DNA from: Lachnospiraceae bacterium
Lineage (GTDB): Bacteria > Bacillota > Clostridia > Lachnospirales > Lachnospiraceae
DNA length: 64,000 bases
Direction of reading: 5' to 3'
Assembly (NCBI GenBank): GCA_015057825.1
Contig: SVDN01000008.1
Span: 1-64,000, forward strand
Every line of letters starts with the position of its first letter. Position 1 is the first letter of the stretch. Shown piece after piece: positions 54,148 to 61,830 of the stretch. The notes beneath the pieces are model-generated. The model had not been told where the DNA came from, did not search any database, and was given only the letters and a program-made list of their open reading frames with translations. Made by a program: the position numbers and the translations under genes.

Positions 54148-54238
54148 AAACCAAACAAATGTTTTCGAACAAAAGTTTGAGAAACGATATGAGTTATAAA
54201 TACAGGGAATTTTGGATTTATTGACAGGAGTGATAATT

Positions 54239-54619
54239 ATGTACGCAGAAATCAGATCTCAGAAAATTGCTTATTTAAAAGAAAAAAGAAGACGTGAAAT
54301 CATGAGAACAAAGTTTTTGATTGCTATTGCTGTTATTATTGTTATAGCGGTATTTTTGATATTTATGATTCCGCAAAGAGTAGGTGCTTCATCAAATATC
54401 GAACAAGTCAATACTCAAAAAGTGTATAAAAGCGTTGAAGTACAAGCGGGTGATTCCTTGTGGTCAATTGCGTCTGATTACTATAATGACGAATATACAC
54501 ATATTCATTATGATGACATAAATGACTATATTAAAGAATTAAAAAGCATGAACAGCCTTAAGGATGATGTTATACACAGCGGAGCCAATATTACTGTAGC
54601 TTATTATATGCCTGTATAA
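54239..54619 (+). CDS. yneA: YneA-like SOS cell division inhibitor with LysM domain
   Basis: This is a 126-residue protein. A short basic cytoplasmic start (LKEKRRREIMR) leads to one membrane segment (about 21-42) and an extracytoplasmic LysM domain (VEVQAGDSLWSIASDYYND, about 63 onward). This layout and the divergent position beside lexA match YneA, which delays division during DNA damage. AGGAGTGATAATT precedes ATG 54239. Expression should be strongly LexA-controlled, with operator sites on both sides of its promoter. Confidence 0.87.
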   Translation: MYAEIRSQKIAYLKEKRRREIMRTKFLIAIAVIIVIAVFLIFMIPQRVGASSNIEQVNTQKVYKSVEVQAGDSLWSIASDYYNDEYTHIHYDDINDYIKELKSMNSLKDDVIHSGANITVAYYMPV

Positions 54620-54673
54620 AGTTTTCAAAGTTGAACCCTTTTTATTTTTTCAATATTTTAGATAAAAAAAGAC

Positions 54674-54702
54674 TTGAAAAAATTGCCAAACGCTTATAAA
54701 AT
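54674..54702 (+). promoter_or_regulatory. promoter of tRNA-Pro
   Basis: TTGAAA (54674-54679), a 17-base spacer and TAAAAT (54697-54702) end 44 bases before the tRNA. Confidence 0.75.
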
Positions 54703-54746
54703 AGTACAAGTGGTTAAAAGCCATATAATTAAATATTTTATACTAT

Positions 54747-54820
54747 CGGGGTGTGGCTCAGCTTGGTAGAGCGCTTGGTTCGGGACTAAGAGGTCGCGTG
54801 TTCGAATCACGTCACCCCGA
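54747..54820 (+). tRNA. tRNA-Pro (anticodon CGG)
   Basis: This is a 74-base tRNA. Acceptor arms CGGGGTG and CACCCCG pair, with discriminator A and no encoded CCA. The D arm reads GCTCAGCTTGGTAGAGC, and the anticodon stem CTTGG/CTAAG holds the loop TTCGGGA, giving anticodon CGG for proline CCG codons. The T loop is TTCGAAT. A T-run follows directly. Confidence 0.95.
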
Positions 54821-54947
54821 TTTTTAATTGAATTTGCATATTCCACTTTGTGATTTTTTTATTTTCGATTATTTATTATCGTCTATTGTCGGTGCATTGG
54901 ATTATATTAATTATAAAGATGATAAGGATGTCAGGAAATAAAGCTAA

Positions 54948-55532
54948 CTAATTCATAAGCGTTGGAATGGTTCCTTTTTCCATATGCTCAACAATCAATT
55001 TGGTTAATTCTTCAGAAGTTATTTTTTGATCGTTATTAAACCACCAACGAACGCTTACAAGCAAATTATTTACAAGCAAATAGGCATACCATTGTGCGCG
55101 TTCTTTTCTTTGTTTTTTGATTTTTTTGTTTGATAAGATGCTTTTTTGCATTTTTTCAACACCGGCCGAAATCATTTCTTCAAATACATTACGGCCCAGA
55201 AGTAAGCTTGACCAAAGAATTTCGTATTTTTCTTTGTTTTCTTTTAAATGTTCCAAGGATTCTTTGAAGTGTTTTATATAATCTTTGCTTTCCAGGTCTG
55301 AAAATAGCATAAATTCAACATCCATGTTTTCTTCAAAATCTTTTACGATATTGTCGATAATAAAATCTCGAAGAGCAAATTTGTCCTCGAAATGTCTGTA
55401 AAAAGTAGAGCGGTTTATGCGAGCTTTTTCTGTTATCTGCTTAATTGAGATGGCAGCAAAATCCTCGGCTTTAAGTAACTCATAAAAAGTATTTTCAATC
55501 AGTTCTTCTGTTTTGATTGTCCGCAAATCCAT
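54948..55532 (-). CDS. TetR/AcrR-family transcriptional regulator
   Basis: This is a 194-residue regulator. The N-terminal helix-turn-helix (about 8-52: ENTFYELLKAEDFAAISIKQ, then ITEKARINRSTFYRHFEDK) is typical TetR. The C-terminal part is a divergent ligand-binding bundle. It is transcribed away from the enoate-reductase-type gene, and a perfect 16-base palindrome lies between them, so it probably represses that gene until a ligand binds. AAAGGAGAAATCA precedes the ATG. The ligand is unknown. Confidence 0.88.
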   Translation of the reverse strand: MDLRTIKTEELIENTFYELLKAEDFAAISIKQITEKARINRSTFYRHFEDKFALRDFIIDNIVKDFEENMDVEFMLFSDLESKDYIKHFKESLEHLKENKEKYEILWSSLLLGRNVFEEMISAGVEKMQKSILSNKKIKKQRKERAQWYAYLLVNNLLVSVRWWFNNDQKITSEELTKLIVEHMEKGTIPTLMN

Positions 55533-55689
55533 TGATTTCTCCTTTTTTTCTTATGTTCATGTATTTTTAAATCTATAACAAGTATTAAATGAATCCTCAT
55601 GAAATATATATTATTTTAAATCGGATATTCTTGTTATTTATTAATATATTAAAATAAGCAAAATACTCTTGCAACATTTTTTTAGAATG

Positions 55690-55705
55690 TGTTGCATATG
55701 CAACA
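55690..55705. promoter_or_regulatory. probable TetR operator
   Basis: TGTTGCATATGCAACA is a perfect 16-base palindrome in the 314-base divergent spacer. A further half-site, GCAACA, lies at 55671-55676, in inverted orientation to the adjacent TGTTGC. The rest of the spacer is AT-rich with no other gene. Confidence 0.6.
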
Positions 55706-55724
55706 GTTGAAATTGCATTAATGA

Positions 55725-55752
55725 TTGTTTGATTTTGCGTGAACATTATAAT
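55725..55752 (+). promoter_or_regulatory. candidate promoter of the flavoenzyme gene
   Basis: TTGTTT (55725-55730), a 16-base spacer and TATAAT (55747-55752) lie about 95 bases before the gene, with the palindrome 20 bases upstream of the -35 box. Confidence 0.5.
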
Positions 55753-55846
55753 TAATATATAAGAGTTAATTCTATCTGCGTAAGTAAGCTTATATGTATA
55801 CTTTTGCGGATATTGAAAAATTTCATGTATATTTTTTGGAGGTATT

Positions 55847-57868
55847 ATGAGCGAGAGAAATCCATATTTTCCAAACCTTTTCAGTCCAATAAAGGTTGGA
55901 ACGAAAACAATCAAAAACAGAATCGAAGCAGCACCTGCGCTTTTTGCCTTTTTGCATTTGGTAGAGGCTCCCGCATTCGGTTATTACGGGCCGGGTCCGG
56001 AGCGTGCATTCAGAATGTTGGAAGCTAAAGCTGCCGGCGGTGCGGGCAGTATAGTGCTTGGAGAGCTTAGTCCTAACCACACATATTGCAAACGTTTCCC
56101 TTTTGAGCCGGATATTGACTATAAAAGTCGTGATGACGAGTATTTTAATATCATCAAGAAAACAGCTGAAATGATAAAAAGCTACGGTTCTTTACCACTG
56201 GGTGAGCTTTTGTCAACAGGCGAGATTAAAACAGCCATCGGTGACGGCATCAACCCTAAAGGTCCCGATTCAAAAGATTTGGAAGACGGAACCCACCAGG
56301 ATGCCTTTACAAAAGAAGAAATAAAAGAGCATATCAACGAACATATCGAAGCCTGTAAGTGGTTTAGAGATGCAGGTTGGGAAGGCATTGTTATACATTG
56401 TGGTCACGGTTGGCTTCCTGCTCAGTTCTTATCACCAATGTTTAATCATCGAACTGATGAATACGGTGGTTCTTTTGAGAACAGAGCCCGTTTTACAACA
56501 GAGCTTTTAAGCGCACTTCGCGCAGCTATGGGACCGGATTTTCTTATTGAGATTCGTGTCAGCGGCGACGAGCACATAAAAGGCGGATTAAATCTTGATG
56601 ATGCAATTAAATACTGTAAATTATGCGAGCCATACATTGATATGATTCACGTTTCATGCGGTCATTATCTTTCATCTTCAAGAAGTTTGGAATTTACAAC
56701 TGCTTATGCAAGACACGGCGAAAACATTGACAATGCGGCCGCTATTAAGAAAAATGTTAGTGTTCCCGTTTGTGTTGTTGGTGGTATCAACTCGCCTGAA
56801 ATGGCCGAAGAAGCCATTGCTTCGGGAAAAGTTGATATGATTTCCATGGGAAGACAGTTCTTTGCGGATCCTGCATTTCCTAACAAAGCGGCAGAAGGAA
56901 GAGCAGATGAAATCAGAAGATGTTTACGTTGCGGCAGATGCTATCCGGGTCCTGCTGGAGAGCACGAAACTGAGATTTGGACAATCAAATATCCACCGCT
57001 TGATTCTTGCACAATTAATCCGGATACCGTTTGGCCGGCATCACATCATAAAGTTTTACCTGAACTTATGCCAAAACCTAAAGCAAGCAGAAAAGTTCTT
57101 ATTGTTGGCGGTGGATGCGGTGGCATGCAGGCTGCCATTACCGCTTCCGACAGAGGACACAACGTAATTCTTATGGAAAAATCAGATAAACTTGGCGGTA
57201 TAATTAACTTTACCGATCATACAGATCATAAGATTGATATAAGAAACTTCAAGGACCTTTTGGTCAGAGAAGTTAACAAACGAAACATAGATGTAAGGCT
57301 TAATACGCAAGTAACTCCGGAAATCATTAAAGATTTGGCTCCGGAAGCCGTGATTTTGGCAGTAGGTTCCGATGATTTGATTCTTCCTATCAAGGGTATT
57401 GAAAATGCTGTAACGGCAATGGAGGTTTACTCAAATGACTTTAAAAATCTTGGAGACAATGTAATCGTTCTCGGTGGCGGTTTGGTTGGATGCGAAGCAG
57501 CATGCGACTACATCGATCACGGCAAAAAGGTTACAATTGTTGAAATGAAGGGCGCTTTAATGCCTGATATTACCGGTCTTTATAGAACAGCCGTACATGA
57601 CTTTATCGATAAAAAAGGCGGTAAATATGAAGTAAACGCAAAAGTTATTGAAGTTGGAAAAGACTTTGTAAAAGCAGAACAAAACGGAAGCGAAATCACA
57701 TTAAAAGCCGATACAATCGTAAATGCAATGGGACGCATAGCTCACAATGCCGATAAATTAAAGGATGCTTGCAATTGTCCTGTTTGGCTTATCGGCGATT
57801 GCGTAAAAGCTCGTCAGATAGGCGATGCCGTAAGAGAAGGCTGGACCGCAGCTATGGAAATTGTTTAA
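55847..57868 (+). CDS. enoate reductase / 2,4-dienoyl-CoA reductase-type NADH:flavin oxidoreductase
   Basis: This is a 673-residue flavo-iron-sulfur enzyme. An N-terminal Old Yellow Enzyme TIM barrel (about 8-345, NP-F-NLFSPIKVGTKTIKNRI, HCGHGWLPAQFLSP) is followed by four cysteines for a [4Fe-4S] cluster (CLRCGRC...C, about 358-387). A C-terminal FAD/NAD domain has LIVGGGCGGMQAA near 418 and IVLGGGLVGCEAA near 541. Members reduce C=C bonds next to carbonyls in enoates, dienoyl-CoA, bile acids or aromatics. The substrate is not readable here. TTGGAGGTATT precedes the ATG. Expression is probably controlled by the divergent TetR regulator. Confidence 0.9.
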   Translation: MSERNPYFPNLFSPIKVGTKTIKNRIEAAPALFAFLHLVEAPAFGYYGPGPERAFRMLEAKAAGGAGSIVLGELSPNHTYCKRFPFEPDIDYKSRDDEYFNIIKKTAEMIKSYGSLPLGELLSTGEIKTAIGDGINPKGPDSKDLEDGTHQDAFTKEEIKEHINEHIEACKWFRDAGWEGIVIHCGHGWLPAQFLSPMFNHRTDEYGGSFENRARFTTELLSALRAAMGPDFLIEIRVSGDEHIKGGLNLDDAIKYCKLCEPYIDMIHVSCGHYLSSSRSLEFTTAYARHGENIDNAAAIKKNVSVPVCVVGGINSPEMAEEAIASGKVDMISMGRQFFADPAFPNKAAEGRADEIRRCLRCGRCYPGPAGEHETEIWTIKYPPLDSCTINPDTVWPASHHKVLPELMPKPKASRKVLIVGGGCGGMQAAITASDRGHNVILMEKSDKLGGIINFTDHTDHKIDIRNFKDLLVREVNKRNIDVRLNTQVTPEIIKDLAPEAVILAVGSDDLILPIKGIENAVTAMEVYSNDFKNLGDNVIVLGGGLVGCEAACDYIDHGKKVTIVEMKGALMPDITGLYRTAVHDFIDKKGGKYEVNAKVIEVGKDFVKAEQNGSEITLKADTIVNAMGRIAHNADKLKDACNCPVWLIGDCVKARQIGDAVREGWTAAMEIV

Positions 57869-57930
57869 AAAGTGTAAACTAATTTACCCCTTCTTAAAAG
57901 TTAAATTGTGCACTAATAAAGTGTATAACT

Positions 57931-57998
57931 AAAAACCCGTATGAAAACTGATATGTGTCCAGGATTCTGGGTACATATCAAAAACCATACGGGTTTTT
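57931..57998. terminator. bidirectional terminator between the flavoenzyme and patatin genes
   Basis: AAAAACCCGTATG (57931-57943) pairs with CATACGGGTTTTT (57986-57998), with an inner GATATGT/ACATATC stem. A-rich and T-rich flanks suit both convergent genes. Confidence 0.9.
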
Positions 57999-58028
57999 GC
58001 TTTTATTTGCTTTTATTTGCTTTTATTT
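57999..58028. repeat. tandem 10-base repeat, three copies
   Basis: GCTTTTATTT occurs three times without interruption, running into the stop codon of the patatin gene (58023-58025, complement of TAA). It is probably a slippage product. Confidence 0.85.
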
Positions 58029-58862
58029 ATTGATGAAATCAATAATCTTCTTTGCATCCTCATATCCATGATTATAAAACTTCATCATAGCATCTTTATC
58101 ATGAGATAATGTATCCACACCAAATGTGTTTGTCGGTGCCATAATAAGGACCTTTCCCTGCTTTTGCAGCTCTTTGATTTCTTCGATTTGCTTGTTGTAA
58201 AGTTTATCTTTTTCATCCGTAACTCTAAAAGTTTCCGGATATTTTCGAAGCAAAAATTTCATAAGTTTTGGGTGAGATAAAGGCTTATGAGGCACATCCA
58301 AAGGACGGGTAAGACAAATAACAAGCTTATCGCAACCGTCATCAAAAGCCTTTTGATATGGAATAGGATTTGAAACACCGCCGTCAAAATAAGGGATTCC
58401 ATCAATCATTATGGGTTTGCAGACTCCCGGTATGCAGCAAGAAGCCATTAAAGGCTCATAATGGTCAAGTTTTAAGTCTCTATGACTAAAATACTTAACC
58501 TTACCATTTAAGCCGTTTGTGGCCACAATAACGAATTCTTTTGCATTCTCCATAAATGTTTTGAAATCAATTACATCTTCGCCGCCTGTATTGCACATAT
58601 CAGCATAAATATAATGTAAATCGATATATGAACCTCTTTTTATAAAGTTGCCAAAGCTCATATATTCTTTTCTGAAAGAGTAGTCACGATAATAGCGCAA
58701 ATTACGCTCGCGCTGTTTTGCCACATAACTTACCAAATTTCCGCTGCCTGCGGAAACGCCTATATAATAATCAAAATATATATCTTTATCCAATAAATAA
58801 TCATATATTCCGGCAGGGTAGACACCTCTCATACCGCCGCCAACATCAAGTATTCCTATCAT
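58023..58862 (-). CDS. patatin-like phospholipase
   Basis: This is a 279-residue lipid acyl hydrolase of the patatin/RssA-YjjU group. The oxyanion glycine loop is DVGGGMRGVYPAG at the start, the nucleophile Ser lies in GVSAGSGN (about residue 38), and the catalytic Asp lies in YFDGGVSNP (about 157-165). No signal peptide is present, so it is probably cytoplasmic or membrane-peripheral. The substrate is unknown. ACCGAGG precedes the ATG, and a good promoter lies upstream. It appears monocistronic. Confidence 0.92.
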   Translation of the reverse strand: MIGILDVGGGMRGVYPAGIYDYLLDKDIYFDYYIGVSAGSGNLVSYVAKQRERNLRYYRDYSFRKEYMSFGNFIKRGSYIDLHYIYADMCNTGGEDVIDFKTFMENAKEFVIVATNGLNGKVKYFSHRDLKLDHYEPLMASCCIPGVCKPIMIDGIPYFDGGVSNPIPYQKAFDDGCDKLVICLTRPLDVPHKPLSHPKLMKFLLRKYPETFRVTDEKDKLYNKQIEEIKELQKQGKVLIMAPTNTFGVDTLSHDKDAMMKFYNHGYEDAKKIIDFINK

Positions 58863-58894
58863 TAAATAATACCTCGGTAATTGATTATTAATAA

Positions 58895-58923
58895 ATTATA
58901 TCATTTAAAAGTTTTTATGTAAA
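58895..58923 (-). promoter_or_regulatory. promoter of the patatin gene
   Basis: On the minus strand, TTTACA (58918-58923), a 17-base spacer and TATAAT (58895-58900) lie 33 bases before the start codon. Confidence 0.75.
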
Positions 58924-58931
58924 ATATTTAA

Positions 58932-59996
58932 TTAATCGTTTTTGCTATCATCCCTTAAAGTTACTTTGTTTCTTGCCATTCTTCTGCGTTCATCTTCAAG
59001 AGCAGCATAGTGTTTTTTTGTCGTATTTACATCACTGTGACCAAGGACATCGGCAACCAGGTAGATATCACCGGTTTCGCGATATAATGAGGTTCCGTAA
59101 GTACTTCTTAATTTATGAGGAGTGATATTTTTAAGCTGCGTCACAAGTCTTGAATACTTTTTAACAAGATTTTCAACGCTCCTAACAGTAATTCTTCGAT
59201 TTTGTAAAGAAAGGAATAGAGCATCTTCATGACCTTCTTGCGCTATAATTTGTTTTCTTTCGCAAAGATAGTCCATCAAAGCTTCATCGACTTCGTCGCC
59301 AAAATAAACAACAACTTCATTTCCGCCTTTTCTGCGGATTTTAATTCCGTAATTTTTAAAGTCTACATCATCTATATTGAGTCCGACACACTCGGATACA
59401 CGAATCCCGGTGCCAAGCAGCAAAGTAATAATGGCCAAATCCCTAACTTTTGTTTTTTCGTGGTAAGCTTGCTGCTTTTTGGTCAGCTGTTCGCCGTTTT
59501 CCACCGTATCCAATAGTCTTGCCACTTCATCAACATCCAGCCTTACAATCTCTTTTTCGTGAAGCTTGGGAAGGGTTAGAATAGAGGCGGGGTTGTTTTT
59601 TATCATTTCCATACGATAAAAATAATTATAAAACGATTTGATACAAGACATTTTGCGCATTACGCCTCGTTCTTGGTTTATGCGTTCCACATCATCCGTA
59701 TTGTTATAATATTTGATGTAATCAACAAATCCCTGTAAATCAATGGGAGCCAATTTATCGAGAATGGAAATATCAAGTTCGGTAATTTCTTTAGATCCGC
59801 AAAAGTTCGTTTCGTTTTTTAAATAATTAAAGAAAATAGTAAGGTCGTAAGCATAAGCTATACGGGTTCTTGAAGATGTATTTTCCTCGATTCCGTGGAA
59901 AAACCTGGCGCAAAAGCCGGGAAGACTTTTAAGAAGCTCCTTTAGTTTAATATTATTTTCTTTTATTAATTGCTCATGATAGTTTTTGCTCGCCAT
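58932..59996 (-). CDS. XerS/XerC-like tyrosine recombinase
   Basis: This is a 354-residue tyrosine recombinase. The N-terminal core-binding domain spans about 20-140, and the catalytic residues are Arg in LLGTGIRVSECVGL, His and Arg in HKLRSTYGTSLY, His in LGHSDVNTTKKHY, and the nucleophilic Tyr in that motif. The RKGG block and the VRSVENLVKKY run are like streptococcal XerS, a stand-alone chromosome dimer recombinase. An integrase role is less likely, as no attachment site or phage gene is nearby. The start is ATG 59996, inside the 3' end of the upstream ttcA-like gene (23-base overlap). Confidence 0.8.
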   Translation of the reverse strand: MASKNYHEQLIKENNIKLKELLKSLPGFCARFFHGIEENTSSRTRIAYAYDLTIFFNYLKNETNFCGSKEITELDISILDKLAPIDLQGFVDYIKYYNNTDDVERINQERGVMRKMSCIKSFYNYFYRMEMIKNNPASILTLPKLHEKEIVRLDVDEVARLLDTVENGEQLTKKQQAYHEKTKVRDLAIITLLLGTGIRVSECVGLNIDDVDFKNYGIKIRRKGGNEVVVYFGDEVDEALMDYLCERKQIIAQEGHEDALFLSLQNRRITVRSVENLVKKYSRLVTQLKNITPHKLRSTYGTSLYRETGDIYLVADVLGHSDVNTTKKHYAALEDERRRMARNKVTLRDDSKND

Positions 59997-60780
59997 TTTC
60001 TTTTGCTTCCTTTGCTTTTCTTTTTTCTTCGTTTCGTTTTTCACGAAGAGTAGCAACATCAATAGCTTCGGGCCATCCGCTTAGATTGCCGTTTAAAATA
60101 GCAGTAAACATGCGGTCTTTGGCCCCCGGATTTTCATGATTAATGGAAGAGAGGAGCTTTTTAACGTATTCTCTCTTTGTTACTCCATCAGCAGGGCATG
60201 GATTCTTGCAAACAGGCAGATTATACTTGTTTTTAAAGCCTATAACATCAATCTCATTCATAAACATAAGAGGCCTGATTACCGTAAGTTCAGTACGATC
60301 AAGGAAAGTACGCGGTGAAAATGTATGAATTCGGCCTTCGAAAATAAGAGACATTATCATTGTTTCGATTATATCGTCTTTGTGATGACCGTAGGCAATT
60401 ACATTTATTCCGTGCTCTTTTGCTGTTTCGTTTAAAGCGCCCTTTCGCATTTTTGCACAGAGAGAGCAGGGATTGGTCTCTTTACGGTCCTCAAAGACGA
60501 TTTTGCCTATTTCAGTAGGAATAATCGTAAGAGGAACGGAAAGCTCATCACATAATTTTTTGATTTTATCGAAATTTTGAATGCCAAAACCCAAATCAAC
60601 CGATAAAGCTTCAAGTTCAAAATGATTCGGATAAAAACGTCTAAGACCCGAAAGCGCATATAATAATGTGAGTGAATCCTTACCACCGGAAACACCAACT
60701 GCAATTTTATCTCCGTCTTTAATCATGTCATATTGTTCAACGGCACGTCGAACGTAACTGTATAATTGTTGAATTTTCAT
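59974..60780 (-). CDS. ttcA: TtcA-family tRNA 2-thiolation ATPase
   Basis: This is a 268-residue PP-loop protein. The ATP-binding loop GVSGGKDSLTLLYAL starts near residue 29. Cysteines in CSLCAKMRKG (about 103-106) and CKNPCPADG (about 190) are placed as in TtcA, which uses a [4Fe-4S] cluster to make 2-thiocytidine at position 32 of tRNAs. The GHHKDDIIETM motif is typical. The C-terminal 25 residues are highly charged. AATAGGAACT precedes the ATG. Its end overlaps the recombinase start, so the two are translationally coupled. Other TtcA-like thiolases remain possible. Confidence 0.82.
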   Translation of the reverse strand: MKIQQLYSYVRRAVEQYDMIKDGDKIAVGVSGGKDSLTLLYALSGLRRFYPNHFELEALSVDLGFGIQNFDKIKKLCDELSVPLTIIPTEIGKIVFEDRKETNPCSLCAKMRKGALNETAKEHGINVIAYGHHKDDIIETMIMSLIFEGRIHTFSPRTFLDRTELTVIRPLMFMNEIDVIGFKNKYNLPVCKNPCPADGVTKREYVKKLLSSINHENPGAKDRMFTAILNGNLSGWPEAIDVATLREKRNEEKRKAKEAKENGEQKLS

Positions 60781-60860
60781 TTTAGTTCCTATTAATTCTT
60801 TATTAATTTATTATAAAATAGCCATACAGAGCATTTACTTAGCATTTACCGTATGACTAT

Positions 60861-60889
60861 ATCTTAATATAACTATTCGCAAAAGTCAA
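60861..60889 (-). promoter_or_regulatory. promoter of the ttcA-xer unit
   Basis: On the minus strand, TTGACT (60884-60889), a 17-base spacer and TAAGAT (60861-60866) lie about 80 bases before the ttcA-like start. Confidence 0.75.
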
Positions 60890-60891
60890 CT

Positions 60892-61809
60892 TTAACGAAA
60901 AGTTAATCCGTATTTTGAAATCAATTCTTTAAAATACTGTGGCAATTCGGAATCAAATTCCATATAAGCCTTAGTCTTGGGATGAATAAATCCCAAAATC
61001 TTTGCATGCAATGTCTGACCTTGGAGTTTCAAATCATCTTTATTGTTACCATAAATATTGTCACCCAAAATCGGATATCCGAGACTTGCCATATGAACTC
61101 TTATTTGATGCGTTCGACCCGTTTCCAGTTCACATTCGATATATGAAAATTTATCGGTCCTTGAAAGGACTTTTACATGCGTAACGGCATGTTTTCCGTC
61201 TGTGACCACGGCCATTTTCTTTCTGTCGCTTTTTGATCGTCCGATGGGCTTATTTATTGTATATTCATCATTTTTTAAGCATCCTCGTACAATCGCATGA
61301 TATTTTCTTGTAATTGAATGTTCTTTTAGCTGCTCGGCAATAAAATTATGTGAATAATCGTTTTTACAAACCAGTAAAAGCCCTGTAGTGTTCATATCGA
61401 TTCTATGAACGATTCCCGGTCTTAAAACGCCGTTTATACCGCTTAAATCATCTTTACAGTGATACATTAGCGCATTCACAAGGGTTCCGCTTAAATGTCC
61501 CGCTGCAGGATGCACAACCATGCCCTTTGGCTTATTTACGATTATAAGTTCCGAATCCTCATATACAATATCCAAAGGGATATTTTCAGCCACAATTTCA
61601 GGCTCAGTAAGTTCGGGAATATCAATTTCTATTACATCGCCGCATTTAACGCAGTATTTTGCTTTGCAGCTCGAAGAATTAACCAAAACCTTTTCATCTT
61701 TTATTAATGACTGGATATAGCTTCTGGACATATCCTCAAGGTTTTCGGCAAGAAATTTATCTATTCTTAAATCTTCGTAATCTTCGAAAACATCAATAAT
61801 CTTTTTCAA
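60892..61809 (-). CDS. RluD-family 23S rRNA pseudouridine synthase
   Basis: This is a 305-residue enzyme. The N-terminal S4 domain (about 12-65, LRIDKFLAENLEDMSRSYIQ) is followed by the catalytic domain with GIVHRIDMNTTGLL (Asp in RID) and the signature HQIRVHMASLGYPILGD. Leu to Ile in HRLD is tolerated in the family. It should modify helix 69 of 23S rRNA or a related site. The start codon is TTG at 61809, with GGAG upstream on the minus strand. It follows the MATE-HATPase gene and, one gene further upstream, lspA, its usual partner. Confidence 0.87.
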   Translation of the reverse strand: MKKIIDVFEDYEDLRIDKFLAENLEDMSRSYIQSLIKDEKVLVNSSSCKAKYCVKCGDVIEIDIPELTEPEIVAENIPLDIVYEDSELIIVNKPKGMVVHPAAGHLSGTLVNALMYHCKDDLSGINGVLRPGIVHRIDMNTTGLLLVCKNDYSHNFIAEQLKEHSITRKYHAIVRGCLKNDEYTINKPIGRSKSDRKKMAVVTDGKHAVTHVKVLSRTDKFSYIECELETGRTHQIRVHMASLGYPILGDNIYGNNKDDLKLQGQTLHAKILGFIHPKTKAYMEFDSELPQYFKELISKYGLTFR

Positions 61810-61830
61810 GATTTACTCCTTTATCCGTTA

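Larger units (their letters stand above)
54026..54179. promoter_or_regulatory. array of seven LexA-box-like sites (SOS boxes)
   Basis: Measured against the Gram-positive consensus CGAAC-N4-GTTCG, four strong sites have one mismatch each: CAAACTTTTGTTCG (54082-54095), CGAAAATTTGTTCG (54096-54109), CAAACACTCGTTCG (54123-54136) and CGAACAAAAGTTTG (54166-54179). Weaker sites are at 54026-54039, 54047-54060 and 54152-54165. Two pairs abut exactly (54082/54096 and 54152/54166), and the sites at 54082 and 54166 are exact reverse complements. They cover both divergent promoters. Confidence 0.85.

Noticed and set aside
54747..60062. genomic island marked by tRNA-Pro and a tyrosine recombinase
   Set aside because: The recombinase is coupled to a housekeeping tRNA gene, no direct repeat of the tRNA 3' end was noticed, and the genes between look ordinary.
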